DNA of 64,000 bases from SFLA01 sp045595165. Its GTDB lineage: Bacteria > Bacillota > Clostridia > Oscillospirales > CAG-382. Under the pieces are notes generated by a model. It searched no databases. It saw nothing but the letters and a program-made list of their open reading frames with translations, and was not told the DNA's origin. This document shows positions 11,001 through 19,570 of this stretch, one piece after another (within the stretch, counting starts at the first letter, position 1; every line of letters begins with the position of its first letter). The stretch lies in NCBI GenBank assembly GCA_045595165.1, contig JAZNZY010000019.1:62001-126000 (forward strand), given 5' to 3'. The position numbers and the translations under genes are program-made.

Positions 11001-14000
11001 AATGCGTTGATTATGCTTGGCGAGATTGATACTCCCGAAGTGGAAACATCTGTAAAGTTCCTTGGTTGGGATGGTTACAACATCGTTGATACCATTACGG
11101 CGGCCACTACAGGCACCAGTGATACACTGGTAGTACCGAAGGTCTATCCGCTGTGGAAGGCGAAGGAGGTTGCTTATGCGCTTTCCGATGGTCTAACCTG
11201 GGATTACTATGATTTGCTGGCTGCGGATGCCCAGACAACAGGTATTTTGACTGCCGACGGATTATGTGTTAATGTCCTCAAGGCGGAGCCCGGATCTCAT
11301 TATGCAGATCACTTAAGTGAACTTCCTGAAAATTTATGTTGCGGCTTAAACTTGTGGAATGAATTGGATCATGACAAGTATTTCTTTACTTATGGTACCC
11401 ATTGGACAATCCATAGTTCTGGTGATGTATATTCTGTTACCTTCCCTGTAAACCCTGGTGATTTGATTTATGCAACCGCCTTTGGTAAGGCTGGAGAAAA
11501 CGGAAGCATCAGTACCAATGGCATCCGTATGACCTTCTTCAGCGAATACGGTGTTGTAAAGACTTTGGATCCTGCAGGTACCTATGCTGAATTCACCGCC
11601 AATGGTGGCTACATTATCGCACCTGAAGGAACTGTTGCCGTCAACATCCCCATGTGGACTAGCTCTGATAGCAACGAGGTCTATATCCTGAACCGCCCAC
11701 ACGACACCACAAATGTGATTTGCTCTATTTGCGAAAAAAACAGTCATGAGCATGATTGGTCCGATTGGGAAATGATTGCTGTTCCGGAAAAAGATGAACC
11801 GGTTATTGAGAAACGCACTTGTTCTAGCTGCGGCGAAACCGAAACAAGGGAAGTCGAAAGCGTCTGGCAGAAATATAACCTTGCGGAACACTATTCCAAC
11901 ATTCCGGAAAATGTATGCTCCGGACTCAACCTCTGGAACGTTCTTGAGCACGATAAGTATTATTTTGCAAGCGGAACGAACTGGTCGATCTATAGCTCCG
12001 GAAAGGTTTATTCCGTAACCATTCCCGTTGAAGCAGGAGACAAAATTTTTGCAACCGCATGGGGAAAAGCAGGTGAAAACGGACACGCTTCCACAAGCGG
12101 AATCCGCGTATCGTTCTTTGACGCATATGGCGTTGCAAAAACCATGACCCCTGTGGAATGCTATGCGGAATTTTCCGAAAACGGCGGTTATCTGATCGCG
12201 CCCGAAGATGCGATAGCCATAAATGTTGCCATGTGGAATAACAGCGATAAAAACGAAATTTACATCCTTAATCGAGCTCACACCCATACCGCTATAATAA
12301 CCAAACCCACTTGCACAGAACGGGGCTATACCACCTATACCTGCGATTGCGGCGACAGCTATGTGGATGATTATGTGGATGCGACGGGGCATAGTTTCAA
12401 CGGCGCGACCTGCACCATCTGCGGTGCGGAGCATCAGAACGTGCCCAATTACAAGGGTAAGGTGATCTCTATCCTTAGCGCCAGTACCTCGACCTTCGCA
12501 GGCTACATCCCCGTTGCGGACGGCTTCAATCTGGAGCACCGCCCCCGTTATCCCCAGGACAATTTGTTGACAGACGTCAACGAAACCTGGTGGATGCAGG
12601 TCATCAACGATCTGGATGCCAAGCTGGGTATCAATGACAGCTGGGCAGGTTCGCAGGTGCTCAATATGCTGGATAAGAACTCCGGAGATCTCGGTCCGGA
12701 TGCCGCAATGGCATCCATCACCCGTATTAAGAATCTTGGTGCGAATGGCACCCCCGACATCATTCTGTTCTTTGGCGCGGGCAATGATATGGGACGCGGC
12801 GTTCCTGCAGGCAGCTTTGATCCTGCGACCGCACCTTCCGAGGTGGATTTGACTACTACCAAGTGGGAAACCTTGGCCGATGCTTACGTAGCGGCCATTA
12901 TGCGACTGAAGTACTTCTATCCCGATGCCAAGATCATCGCTATGAGTACCTACGCTATGCCGAGCTATGTTACACAGACAAAGCTAGATAAGTATGGTCC
13001 AATTCTTGAGGCGATTTGCGAGTATTACGGCGTAGAATATCTGTCTCTTAACGACTGCGGCGTAACCTTTGACATGCTGCCCGATAACATTCACCCCAAT
13101 GCAGAGGGTATGGATCAAATTACAGCTGCCGTGGTGGAGAAACTGCTTTTCGATGTTGAGATCGAGGCGGGAGAGAGCACGGTGCATACCGTGACGCACG
13201 AGTTGACTCAGGCAACGGCATCACTGAGTTACTATAAAGGTATTTCCGAGGGACACTCGTTCGAGGAAATGCTATTCGGTGAAAACGTAACGGTCAGCAT
13301 CACCATGGGCGGCGTGGATATTACGGATTCCTGCTATGCTGACAACAAAATTCATATCGCGCGTGTGACAGGTGACCTTGTTATCACGGTCAAGGGGGCC
13401 TTTACTGCCGACGGTCACCTGCAGCAGTTGCCTGAAATGCTTTGCCCGGGCATCAACCTTTGGCAGGTGCTTGAGCCCGAAAATATTTACTACACCGTGA
13501 GCGGTTGGGGCAATACCACGGAAGGAACGAGCTGGTCGATTACTTTCCCGGTCAAAGCAGGGGATCGCATCTGGGCAATCTCACTTGGGGCGTATCCTGA
13601 TAACGGAAGCTCTGCGAATGGTGTCCGCGTGACCTGGTTTGATGAGAATGGTGTTCTGCAAACGCTCAGCCGCGACATAGTATACGCCGAGTTTGCCAAG
13701 TACGGCTATATCACCGCGCCCGAGGGGGCAGTGGCGCTCAACTTGCCCATGACCTACAATCAAGAGCATTATGCGGTCTATATTTTAAGTGCGGAGCATG
13801 ATTATAGAGCGAATGTAACAAATCCGACTTGCACCGAACAAGGCTATACAACGTACACCTGCACGACGTGTGGAGATAGTTATGTTGACAGTTATGTTGA
13901 TGCACTTGACCATAGCTTTGGCTCATGGATTGTAACGACGAAACCCAGTTGTACCAAAGTCGGCGAGGAACGCCGTGATTGCGATGCTTGCGAACACTAT

Positions 14001-16964
14001 GAGACTCGCGAGGTTAAGGCATTGGGCCACTCCTACACCCCCATCGTCACTGACCCCGCCTGCAGCGAGCAGGGCTACACCACCTACACCTGCGCCTGCG
14101 GTGACAGTTATGTGGATGATTACGTAGAAGCAACCGGTCACACCTATGGCAATTGGTATACGACAAAATCTCCCACTTGCACTGAAAAAGGTGAAGAAGA
14201 ACACAAGTGTTCTGTTTGTCAGCATACCGAAACGAGAACAACAGCTTCTCTCGGTCACACCGAATCTGCCGCTGTTGTTGAAAACAAAATAAACGCTACT
14301 TGCACGGCAGAAGGAAAATACGATAGCGTAGTTTACTGTTTGGTTTGCGGACATGAGCTTTCCAGAAAAACAAATAAGATCGAAAAACTCGATCACTCTT
14401 ATGTTTCTACAATAACTCCCCCCACTTGCACAGAGCAGGGATACACAACCCACACTTGTAAGTGCGGTAATAGTTACGTCGATACTTATACCGAAGCCAC
14501 CGGACATACTTATGGCGAATGGTATACGACCAAAGAGCCTACCGAAAGTGCGCAGGGTGAAAAACGTCGCGATTGTTCAAATTGCGATGCATATGAAACA
14601 TCTGTGCTTGCGGCTCTCGACCACGATCACTACAGATGGGAAACTATCGTTTTGGAAGCAAAGAAACCCACGTGTACGGTTTCCGGCTTAACAGAGGGTT
14701 CTAAGTGTTCCAAGTGCGGAGAAATTTTGGTATCTCAAAACACCGTTCCCGCAACGGGACATAGTTTTGGCGACTGGTTCGTTACAAAAACTCCCACCTG
14801 CACGGAAGCAGGCGAGGAAAAACGCGAATGCGCTAACTGCGACCACTTTGAAACAAGGGTAGTTGACAAGATCGCCCACACTTACGTACCTACCGTAACC
14901 AAACCTACCTGCACGGAGCAAGGTTATACGACCCATACCTGCGAATGCGGCGATAGCTACGTGGATACATACGTAGAAGCAACCGGTCATAGCTATGGCG
15001 AATGGTATGTAACCAAAGCACCCACCTGCACCGCAACAGGAACGGATGAACACAGATGCTCTGTTTGTCAGCATACAGAAATGAGAACAACTGATGCTCT
15101 CGGTCATAATTACTCCAATGAATGGACAGTTGATAAACATCCGACTTGTACAACTGCAGGCAGTAAATCCCACCATTGTACAAGATGCGATGATAAATCG
15201 AACGTTACAGCAATTTCCGCAATAGGACATAACTTTGGAGAATGGTATACCACAAAATCTCCCACTTGCACCGAAAAAGGCGAAGAAAAGCGTGAGTGTG
15301 TAAGTTGCGACTATTTCGAAAAGAGAGCAGTTGACAAGCTCGCCCACACTTACACATCAGTTGTAACCAACCCTACTTGTACAAAACAAGGTTATACAAC
15401 CCACACTTGTAAGTGCGGCGATAGTTATGTTGATACTTACACCGAATCCGCAGGTCATACGTATGGTGATTGGCAAACGACAAAAGTACCCACCTGTATC
15501 TCGAAAGGTGAAGAAAAACGTGAGTGTAACAGTTGTGAGCACTTTGAAGCAAGAATGATTGACAAAGCTTCTCACACTTACAAATCGGTTGTAACCAGAC
15601 CCACTTGTACAGATGGCGGATATACAAATCATATCTGTACCGTCTGCGGCAATAGTTACGTTGATACTTATACCGAAGCCACCGGACATACTTATGGCGA
15701 ATGGCAAACAACAAAATCTTCCACCTGCACCGCAAAAGGTGAGGAAAAGCGTAAGTGTGTAAGCTGCGACTACTTTGAAACAAGAGAGATTGATAAGATT
15801 GCCCACACCTATGTCGATACTGTAACCGAACCCACCTGCACAGAGCAGGGATATACAACGCATAAGTGCGAATGCGGTGATAGTTATATTGATACATATA
15901 CTGAACCCGCAGGCCACAGCTATGGCGACTGGTTCGTAACTGTTGCACCCACCTGCACCGAAAAAGGCGAAGAGCGGCGCGAGTGCGCGAACTGCAACCA
16001 CTTTGAAACAAGGGTGGTTGACAAGATCGCCCACACTTACGTACCTACCGCAACTCCTCCCACCTGCACGGAGGGCGGATATACCACCCACACCTGCGAG
16101 TGCGGTGATAGTTACGTTGATACGTATACCGAACCCACAGGACATAACTTCGGAGAATGGTTTGTCATCAAATCTCCCACTTGCACCGAAGTCGGTTCCG
16201 AAGAACGCACGTGTAATAACTGCGACTGCTTTGAAACCAATGAAATCGAAGCAACGGGACATAGCTTTACTCATTATATACCCGACGGCAACGCAACCCT
16301 TGAAGCAGACGGCACAAAGACCGCCGTTTGCGATAACGGATGCGGCACAAAGGACACCGTTACCGATGAAGGTAGTAAGCTGGAATTCGACGATATCACC
16401 TCCGATATTTACGAGGTGAAGGACGGATACATAAGCGGTATATCCATAAAGACCACGGCTAAAGAGCTCAAGGAATCCGTTAACGAAACGGATTACGTCC
16501 GCGTAGTCAAGGACGGCAAGGTTGTTGAAGACAAGGCTGTTCTGGCGACGGGAATGAAGCTTCAACTCGTGGTTGGTGACAAAGTTATTAAGGAAGTTAC
16601 AGTTGTGGTTGTCGGCGACACCAACGGTGACGGAAATATATCCGTAACCGATATGATAGCCGTAAAAGCCCACATCCTTAAAAAGAGTACGCTTAAGGAT
16701 GCACATGCAAAAGCAGGTGATACCAACGGTGACGGAAACATATCCATTACCGACTTTATCCAGATAAAAGCGCATATTCTGGGCAAGAGCAGTCTGGAAA
16801 AGAAGTCCGTTAAAACCGTTGAAGCCGTTAAGTACAACGCACAACCCAAAGAAAAAGAACCCGCCGAAACCGAAAATGTTTTCAGCGTGTGCGTTGCAAG
16901 CTTACCGGTTCCCCAAAGAAAGCTTTTCTTTGCAGGGGCACAAACCATAAAAAGGAGTTTTTAA
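8037..16964 (+). CDS. Giant secreted dockerin protein with three SGNH/esterase domains and Cys-rich repeats (2975 aa)
   Basis: The start at 8037 is preferred because GAAAGAAGGAAG precedes it and a clean signal peptide follows (KRTLSFILALVMLIGLMPMT, then AFAT); the 41 codons upstream lack these. Order of parts, by residue: SGNH-like domain 40-290 (LGCNDF, HANALGMD); lectin-like beta domain about 360-560; sialate-acetylesterase-type SGNH domain about 650-990 (GQSNMRG block I, HYNQIGY block V); two related jelly-roll-like domains near 1092-1222 and 1282-1413; third SGNH-like domain about 1472-1708 (FGAGND, HPNAEGMDQ); a third jelly-roll; about 21 Cys-rich repeats of the PTCTEQGYTTYTC type over 1921-2743 (one more copy near 1420); a small beta domain; and a dockerin at about 2860-2921 with paired GDTNGDGNIS calcium loops. 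Likely an extracellular carbohydrate-ester hydrolase docked through the cohesin protein encoded 3 nt downstream. Substrate unknown. Confidence 0.85.
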   Translation: MKRTLSFILALVMLIGLMPMTAFATEEANTASIQNPFEGKKVSILSHSMSTYAGVSNSTAANSTLGSNDVYYTAGRHDVYREDTWWQQVIDALDMELLVNNSWSGSCVFMPRKGEASVGYGDRAVNLHNDHTGEEPDIIFVYLGCNDFAYYKDTFGEAADVNYAALITDNGDGTFTYATPTTTCEAYAIMLHKAEHRYPDAEIYCMTSTARRETDYTGDTYPDAGQPTAYSAELQKVAQYFGYPVVDLENAIPKDVETFDKYIGDKRAHANALGMDQIANEVLSVMLGKDAEICHVTSEDGTVREQAVLLGGSYYTDIELQEGYSVIVTMDGEDVTDEVCNNGKISIEKVTGDIAICTTIQRDPFNFRWEMQEDALISIGDTDNALSKLAGTVTNGVLNNTRYQLATSVVLKHDLPWEVEWQFSGNWRGCVFTSDPVQNTKGMVYLSRTNGGQLCFGTWTGSQYDNYGVDLSYLDDQVHTYRFVNRIAADGSNMVWVYVDGEEIGPMNHYYIGSKDQGKSSDWISGKDFVFSYISMEGHALKDCRLNYLQVQECNHTYENGSCTGCGENEPFESMSLRYDDHLDMSGKTVEIINAGTPTSYQVGYGVEENKILDTAVVTLKGNTLVATGIGTATVKIDGETYEITVTAAPISLLLLIGQSNMRGSEGNANQSIVCPDGMVYSTYGDDRGADNTAMTVSNAAQFAPSALTGTYSSINVVGTTDCLSGYPVCSLTEAGAGKIGPDSGFAYEWVKQTGEKVWVVNAAHGGTNITAWQPGTKEYEECQALFTACQETLRKEIAAGHFTLSHMAYFWCQGCTNRINTAEWYVQKYLTMHESLKSEMSFDHDSNPATTDKTFEFGGIIPVRVGSTTTCYRDGVYESTNPYAYHESYVDLRFSGPKVAQYWMCNNPELEDIWMVCNIGEDWVWMPDGTNGVAEYFRAHYENGTVDYTTQVAQKASWYTPTTPAAVHDSIHYNQIGYNEVGRESVRNALIMLGEIDTPEVETSVKFLGWDGYNIVDTITAATTGTSDTLVVPKVYPLWKAKEVAYALSDGLTWDYYDLLAADAQTTGILTADGLCVNVLKAEPGSHYADHLSELPENLCCGLNLWNELDHDKYFFTYGTHWTIHSSGDVYSVTFPVNPGDLIYATAFGKAGENGSISTNGIRMTFFSEYGVVKTLDPAGTYAEFTANGGYIIAPEGTVAVNIPMWTSSDSNEVYILNRPHDTTNVICSICEKNSHEHDWSDWEMIAVPEKDEPVIEKRTCSSCGETETREVESVWQKYNLAEHYSNIPENVCSGLNLWNVLEHDKYYFASGTNWSIYSSGKVYSVTIPVEAGDKIFATAWGKAGENGHASTSGIRVSFFDAYGVAKTMTPVECYAEFSENGGYLIAPEDAIAINVAMWNNSDKNEIYILNRAHTHTAIITKPTCTERGYTTYTCDCGDSYVDDYVDATGHSFNGATCTICGAEHQNVPNYKGKVISILSASTSTFAGYIPVADGFNLEHRPRYPQDNLLTDVNETWWMQVINDLDAKLGINDSWAGSQVLNMLDKNSGDLGPDAAMASITRIKNLGANGTPDIILFFGAGNDMGRGVPAGSFDPATAPSEVDLTTTKWETLADAYVAAIMRLKYFYPDAKIIAMSTYAMPSYVTQTKLDKYGPILEAICEYYGVEYLSLNDCGVTFDMLPDNIHPNAEGMDQITAAVVEKLLFDVEIEAGESTVHTVTHELTQATASLSYYKGISEGHSFEEMLFGENVTVSITMGGVDITDSCYADNKIHIARVTGDLVITVKGAFTADGHLQQLPEMLCPGINLWQVLEPENIYYTVSGWGNTTEGTSWSITFPVKAGDRIWAISLGAYPDNGSSANGVRVTWFDENGVLQTLSRDIVYAEFAKYGYITAPEGAVALNLPMTYNQEHYAVYILSAEHDYRANVTNPTCTEQGYTTYTCTTCGDSYVDSYVDALDHSFGSWIVTTKPSCTKVGEERRDCDACEHYETREVKALGHSYTPIVTDPACSEQGYTTYTCACGDSYVDDYVEATGHTYGNWYTTKSPTCTEKGEEEHKCSVCQHTETRTTASLGHTESAAVVENKINATCTAEGKYDSVVYCLVCGHELSRKTNKIEKLDHSYVSTITPPTCTEQGYTTHTCKCGNSYVDTYTEATGHTYGEWYTTKEPTESAQGEKRRDCSNCDAYETSVLAALDHDHYRWETIVLEAKKPTCTVSGLTEGSKCSKCGEILVSQNTVPATGHSFGDWFVTKTPTCTEAGEEKRECANCDHFETRVVDKIAHTYVPTVTKPTCTEQGYTTHTCECGDSYVDTYVEATGHSYGEWYVTKAPTCTATGTDEHRCSVCQHTEMRTTDALGHNYSNEWTVDKHPTCTTAGSKSHHCTRCDDKSNVTAISAIGHNFGEWYTTKSPTCTEKGEEKRECVSCDYFEKRAVDKLAHTYTSVVTNPTCTKQGYTTHTCKCGDSYVDTYTESAGHTYGDWQTTKVPTCISKGEEKRECNSCEHFEARMIDKASHTYKSVVTRPTCTDGGYTNHICTVCGNSYVDTYTEATGHTYGEWQTTKSSTCTAKGEEKRKCVSCDYFETREIDKIAHTYVDTVTEPTCTEQGYTTHKCECGDSYIDTYTEPAGHSYGDWFVTVAPTCTEKGEERRECANCNHFETRVVDKIAHTYVPTATPPTCTEGGYTTHTCECGDSYVDTYTEPTGHNFGEWFVIKSPTCTEVGSEERTCNNCDCFETNEIEATGHSFTHYIPDGNATLEADGTKTAVCDNGCGTKDTVTDEGSKLEFDDITSDIYEVKDGYISGISIKTTAKELKESVNETDYVRVVKDGKVVEDKAVLATGMKLQLVVGDKVIKEVTVVVVGDTNGDGNISVTDMIAVKAHILKKSTLKDAHAKAGDTNGDGNISITDFIQIKAHILGKSSLEKKSVKTVEAVKYNAQPKEKEPAETENVFSVCVASLPVPQRKLFFAGAQTIKRSF

Positions 16965-16967
16965 AAG

Positions 16968-18242
16968 ATGAAAAGGTTAATCTGTATATTACTTGCGTTA
17001 ACTCTTTGCTTTGCTTCGGCGGCGATCATAGTATCTGCCGCCGGCGCAACCGCTTCTCTTACGGGACCAAATACCGTAAGAGCAGGGGACACCATCACTC
17101 TGTCCTTCCGTCTTAACGGAAGCGGGCTTTACGGCGCTTCGGGTACTTTGTCTTATGATAAAAGCCAGCTGGATTTCGTAACCACCTCCCAGAAGATAGC
17201 TTCTCCCTGGATGGTTGAGTTTGAGGGAAGCAACTTCGTTGCATACGATAACGCTTTAACCAACCCCATTAAAAAGGATACGGAAATATTCACAGTAACC
17301 TTCAAGGTAAAGAACCTCACCCCCGGAACAACGGTTAAGGTGTCCTTTACCGGCGTTACCGCGTCTGACGGTAGTGCCGACTCCAATATCGGCACGGTTA
17401 CCTACAGCGTAACTATCGCAGAGCCTATGTCTACCAAAAACGATCTTGCAAGTCTGACAGTTAAAAACGCAACTATATCTCCTGCGTTTAATTCCGCAGT
17501 TACCTCATATACCGCAGAGGTGCCTTTCTCCGTTTCCAAGCTGGAGATAGATGCAAAGGGCGTGGAAAAGACCACCGTTACCGTGGATAACCCCAATCTC
17601 ATCCCCGGCGGTACTACGACGGTAAAGATAACCGTAAAGGCTGAAAACGGCGCAACCAAGACCTATACCATCACCGTAAAGCGTGAGCAGGACCCCAATT
17701 ATCAGGCAAGCGGAAACAACAATCTTTCGGGTATAACCGTAGACGGCTTCCTGCTTTCTCCCGTGTTTACGGCGGAGAATACGGAGTACGTTATCTGGCT
17801 TCCCTATGAAACGGAGAGCGTTACCGTAAGCGGTACTGCCCAGGATGCCAAGGCAAGCGTGTCCGTTGAGGGCGGCGATGCGCTGGAAGCGGGCAAGGAT
17901 AACGTGATAAAGGTTATCTGTACCGCAGAAAACGGAGAAACCAAGGAATACACCGTAATCGCAAAGCGTGCAGCGGCACACGGCGAACAGCCCGTAACCC
18001 CGCCCGAAACCTCCGATGACGAGGTAAGTGAGCCCGAGGCAAGCGAGGACGAGGTGTCCATTCCCGAGGAAAGCACTCCCTCTACCTCCGAGCCCGAAGT
18101 AAACGAGTCCACTCCCGAACCTACTCCCGATCCCAAGCCCGAAAAAAGCGGCGTTCCCGTCTGGGTACTTGCCGTAGTTGCAGTTGTCTGCCTTGCCGCA
18201 GGTGTCGGCGTGGGTATCGTTGTCGGTAAAAAGAAAAAGTAA
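16968..18242 (+). CDS. Membrane-anchored cohesin protein (mini-scaffoldin)
   Basis: A 424-residue protein starting 3 nt after the dockerin gene, with an AAAGGAG site inside that gene's end. Residues 1-26 are a signal peptide ending VSAAG. Residues about 28-145 fit a cohesin fold (TVRAGDTITLSFRL, GASGTLSYDKSQLDFV, FTVTFKVKN). Two cadherin-like Ig domains (PF12733 type) follow at about 155-240 and 250-335, each ending in a KTYTITVKR-like strand. A Glu/Pro/Ser/Thr-rich spacer (about 340-395) leads to one transmembrane helix (VPVWVLAVVAVVCLAAGVGV) and a KKKK tail. The order shows a surface receptor: cohesin outside, rigid stalk, wall-spanning spacer, membrane anchor. Cohesins bind dockerins, so the adjacent dockerin protein is the obvious ligand (inference); the CotH-dockerin protein at 52.5 kb is a second candidate. 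Confidence 0.85.
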   Translation: MKRLICILLALTLCFASAAIIVSAAGATASLTGPNTVRAGDTITLSFRLNGSGLYGASGTLSYDKSQLDFVTTSQKIASPWMVEFEGSNFVAYDNALTNPIKKDTEIFTVTFKVKNLTPGTTVKVSFTGVTASDGSADSNIGTVTYSVTIAEPMSTKNDLASLTVKNATISPAFNSAVTSYTAEVPFSVSKLEIDAKGVEKTTVTVDNPNLIPGGTTTVKITVKAENGATKTYTITVKREQDPNYQASGNNNLSGITVDGFLLSPVFTAENTEYVIWLPYETESVTVSGTAQDAKASVSVEGGDALEAGKDNVIKVICTAENGETKEYTVIAKRAAAHGEQPVTPPETSDDEVSEPEASEDEVSIPEESTPSTSEPEVNESTPEPTPDPKPEKSGVPVWVLAVVAVVCLAAGVGVGIVVGKKKK

Positions 18243-18261
18243 TTTTTAACGTAAATAAGCC

Positions 18262-18292
18262 AAGACCACCGGTTGAACCGGTGGTCTTTGTT
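18262..18292 (+). terminator. Rho-independent terminator
   Basis: A perfect 13-bp inverted repeat AAGACCACCGGTT / AACCGGTGGTCTT followed by TGTTAT, about 20 nt after the cohesin gene. It ends the dockerin-cohesin operon and faces the convergent cotJ operon. Confidence 0.9.
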
Positions 18293-18293
18293 A

Positions 18294-18333
18294 TCGGGGT
18301 CCCCGAGAAGCCGCAAGGCTTCTTAGGGTGATT
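18294..18333 (+). repeat. CGGGGTCCCCGA palindromic intergenic element
   Basis: The palindromic block CGGGGTCCCCGA is followed by the hairpin GAAGCC-gcaa-GGCTTC and the edge TTAGGGTGATT. Near-identical elements occur at 30643-30682 (reverse) and 59370-59408. It lies between convergent gene ends, directly beside a terminator, which is a REP-like position. Confidence 0.75.
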
Positions 18334-18340
18334 GTTTTTA

Positions 18341-18940
18341 CTATTTCTTGTCAAAAGCGGGGTTATATGCGTAAAAGTTCTTGTAATCCAGTGCGTCCTG
18401 AACTATGCGCATACCGTCGCCGAAGCGCTGGAAGTGGACGACCTCGCGTTCACGCAAAAAGCGTATGGGGTCGGCAACGTCGCGGTCATCGCAAAAGCGC
18501 AGGATGTTATCGTAGGTAAGCCTTGCTTTTTGTTCTGCTGCAAGGTCTTCGGAAAGGTCTGCAATAGGATCGCCCGTGGACTGGGTGTATGCGGCGGTGA
18601 AAGGCTCGCCGCTGGCGGAAACGGGGTAGATGCCCGTGGTGTGATCCACGAAATAGGGCGCAAAACCGCCGTCCTGAATTTGCTCGGGCGTGAGGTTACG
18701 GGTGAGCTGGTGTATTATCGCCGAAACGATCTCTTGGTGCGCCAACTCCTCTGTGCCGATGTCCGTGAGTATTCCCACGACTTCGCTGTAGGGCATACTG
18801 TATCTCTGGAAAAGATAACGTGTAGATGCACCCATCTCCCCGTCGGGACCGCCGAGCTGTGTCATTATCAGCTTTGCAAGGGCGGGGTTGGGGGTTTTAA
18901 TGTTTACGGGGTACTGTAATTTTTTCTCGTATATCCACAT
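18341..18940 (-). CDS. cotJC: Spore coat protein CotJC (manganese-catalase family)
   Basis: A 199-residue protein with the CotJC opening (MWIYEKKLQYP) and manganese-catalase-type helices: GTEELAHQEIVSAIIHQL supplies the Glu and His metal ligands and REREVVHFQRFGD the second set. In Bacillus, CotJC is a component of the inner spore coat. It is the last gene of a tight cotJA-cotJB-cotJC operon (3 nt after cotJB), which argues that this organism makes endospores. Length and residues look intact. The 3' end abuts a CGGGGTCCCCGA element. Confidence 0.93.
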   Translation of the reverse strand: MWIYEKKLQYPVNIKTPNPALAKLIMTQLGGPDGEMGASTRYLFQRYSMPYSEVVGILTDIGTEELAHQEIVSAIIHQLTRNLTPEQIQDGGFAPYFVDHTTGIYPVSASGEPFTAAYTQSTGDPIADLSEDLAAEQKARLTYDNILRFCDDRDVADPIRFLREREVVHFQRFGDGMRIVQDALDYKNFYAYNPAFDKK

Positions 18941-18943
18941 ATA

Positions 18944-19198
18944 TTACACCTCGTTCTGCCAGGGCCAGGGTTCGTCTACCCAGGTCCAACGGTCGCATTT
19001 TACGTCGCGGTGGGTAGCGGGACCCACTTCCTTGCGGTAATCGTTTTTCATTTCGTCCCGCATAGCTATCAGTTTTTTATAATAATTAAGGGCCTGTTTG
19101 TTTTCGGGGTGTCCGTCAAGATACAAAGCAGTTTCCCATATAGCGAAATCTATCTGCTGCATCCGTTTTAATACGTCCTTGTTTATGCGTGTCATCAT
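18944..19198 (-). CDS. cotJB: Spore coat protein CotJB
   Basis: An 84-residue protein with the CotJB signature: IDFAIWETALYLDGHP followed by a helical stretch and a Trp-rich end (KCDRWTWVDEPWPWQ). It overlaps the end of cotJA by 4 nt (ATGA), so translation is probably coupled. CotJB is required with CotJA and CotJC for coat assembly in Bacillus; the biochemical role is unknown. Confidence 0.92.
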   Translation of the reverse strand: MMTRINKDVLKRMQQIDFAIWETALYLDGHPENKQALNYYKKLIAMRDEMKNDYRKEVGPATHRDVKCDRWTWVDEPWPWQNEV

Positions 19199-19386
19199 CT
19201 GCTTTTCCTCCCGCCGAGAAAAGGAAGGTCAAGCGCGCGGAACAGAGTGCCCCGTTCCAGCGCCTCTTGCTCGGAATAAAGCTTATCCCAGCGCTGGTAA
19301 GGCACGTAAAGCATAGCCAGCGATACCTGCTGGGGGAACAAGTCTGCACTTGTCGCCGCCGCAGGATATATTTCAAAGTTTTCCAA
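19195..19386 (-). CDS. cotJA: Spore coat associated protein CotJA
   Basis: A 63-residue protein. A TTG at 19386 is the preferred start: on the minus strand AAAGGAG lies 9 nt upstream and the protein then opens ENFEIYPAAATSAD, a normal CotJA length. Upstream in-frame codons only read through an intergenic hairpin array. The family core (LAMLYVPYQRWDKLYSEQEA) is clear. It is the first gene of cotJABC. The 5' untranslated region carries an AACTTCACT-type hairpin array. No convincing sigma-E promoter was found. Confidence 0.85.
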   Translation of the reverse strand: MENFEIYPAAATSADLFPQQVSLAMLYVPYQRWDKLYSEQEALERGTLFRALDLPFLGGRKSR

Positions 19387-19440
19387 GATCGTGTTCTCCT
19401 TTGTCAAAAATCTTAATATTAAGCTTCGCCAAATATAAGC

Positions 19441-19546
19441 TTCGCCGCAAGGCGAAACTTCACTCACGCAGTGAACTTCACTGCCGTAGGCAACTTCACT
19501 TGCCCCTTGGGGGCAAACTTCGTTGTTTTTACAGAATGTAAAAACA
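19441..19546 (-). repeat. Hairpin array, AACTTCACT linker family (array E1)
   Basis: Five consecutive small inverted repeats (TTCGCC-gcaa-GGCGAA; CACT..AGTG; GCCgtaGGC; TTGCCCCTTGGGGGCAA; TGTTTTTACAgaatGTAAAAACA) are separated by the constant linker AACTTCACT. Array E2 at 45442-45527 carries the first four hairpins in the same order with small sequence differences. In the direction of cotJA the linker reads AGTGAAGTT, and the array occupies its leader. Confidence 0.8.
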
Positions 19547-19570
19547 TGGCTTACAGTGTCAGTATATGTA

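Noticed and set aside
11346..12539. Minus-strand open frame of 397 codons
   Set aside because: Antisense shadow of the 2975-aa dockerin protein, with no start signals.
15357..16844. Minus-strand open frame of 495 codons opposite the Cys-rich repeats
   Set aside because: The repeats keep the antisense frame open; the sense strand has the conserved Cys pattern and dockerin.
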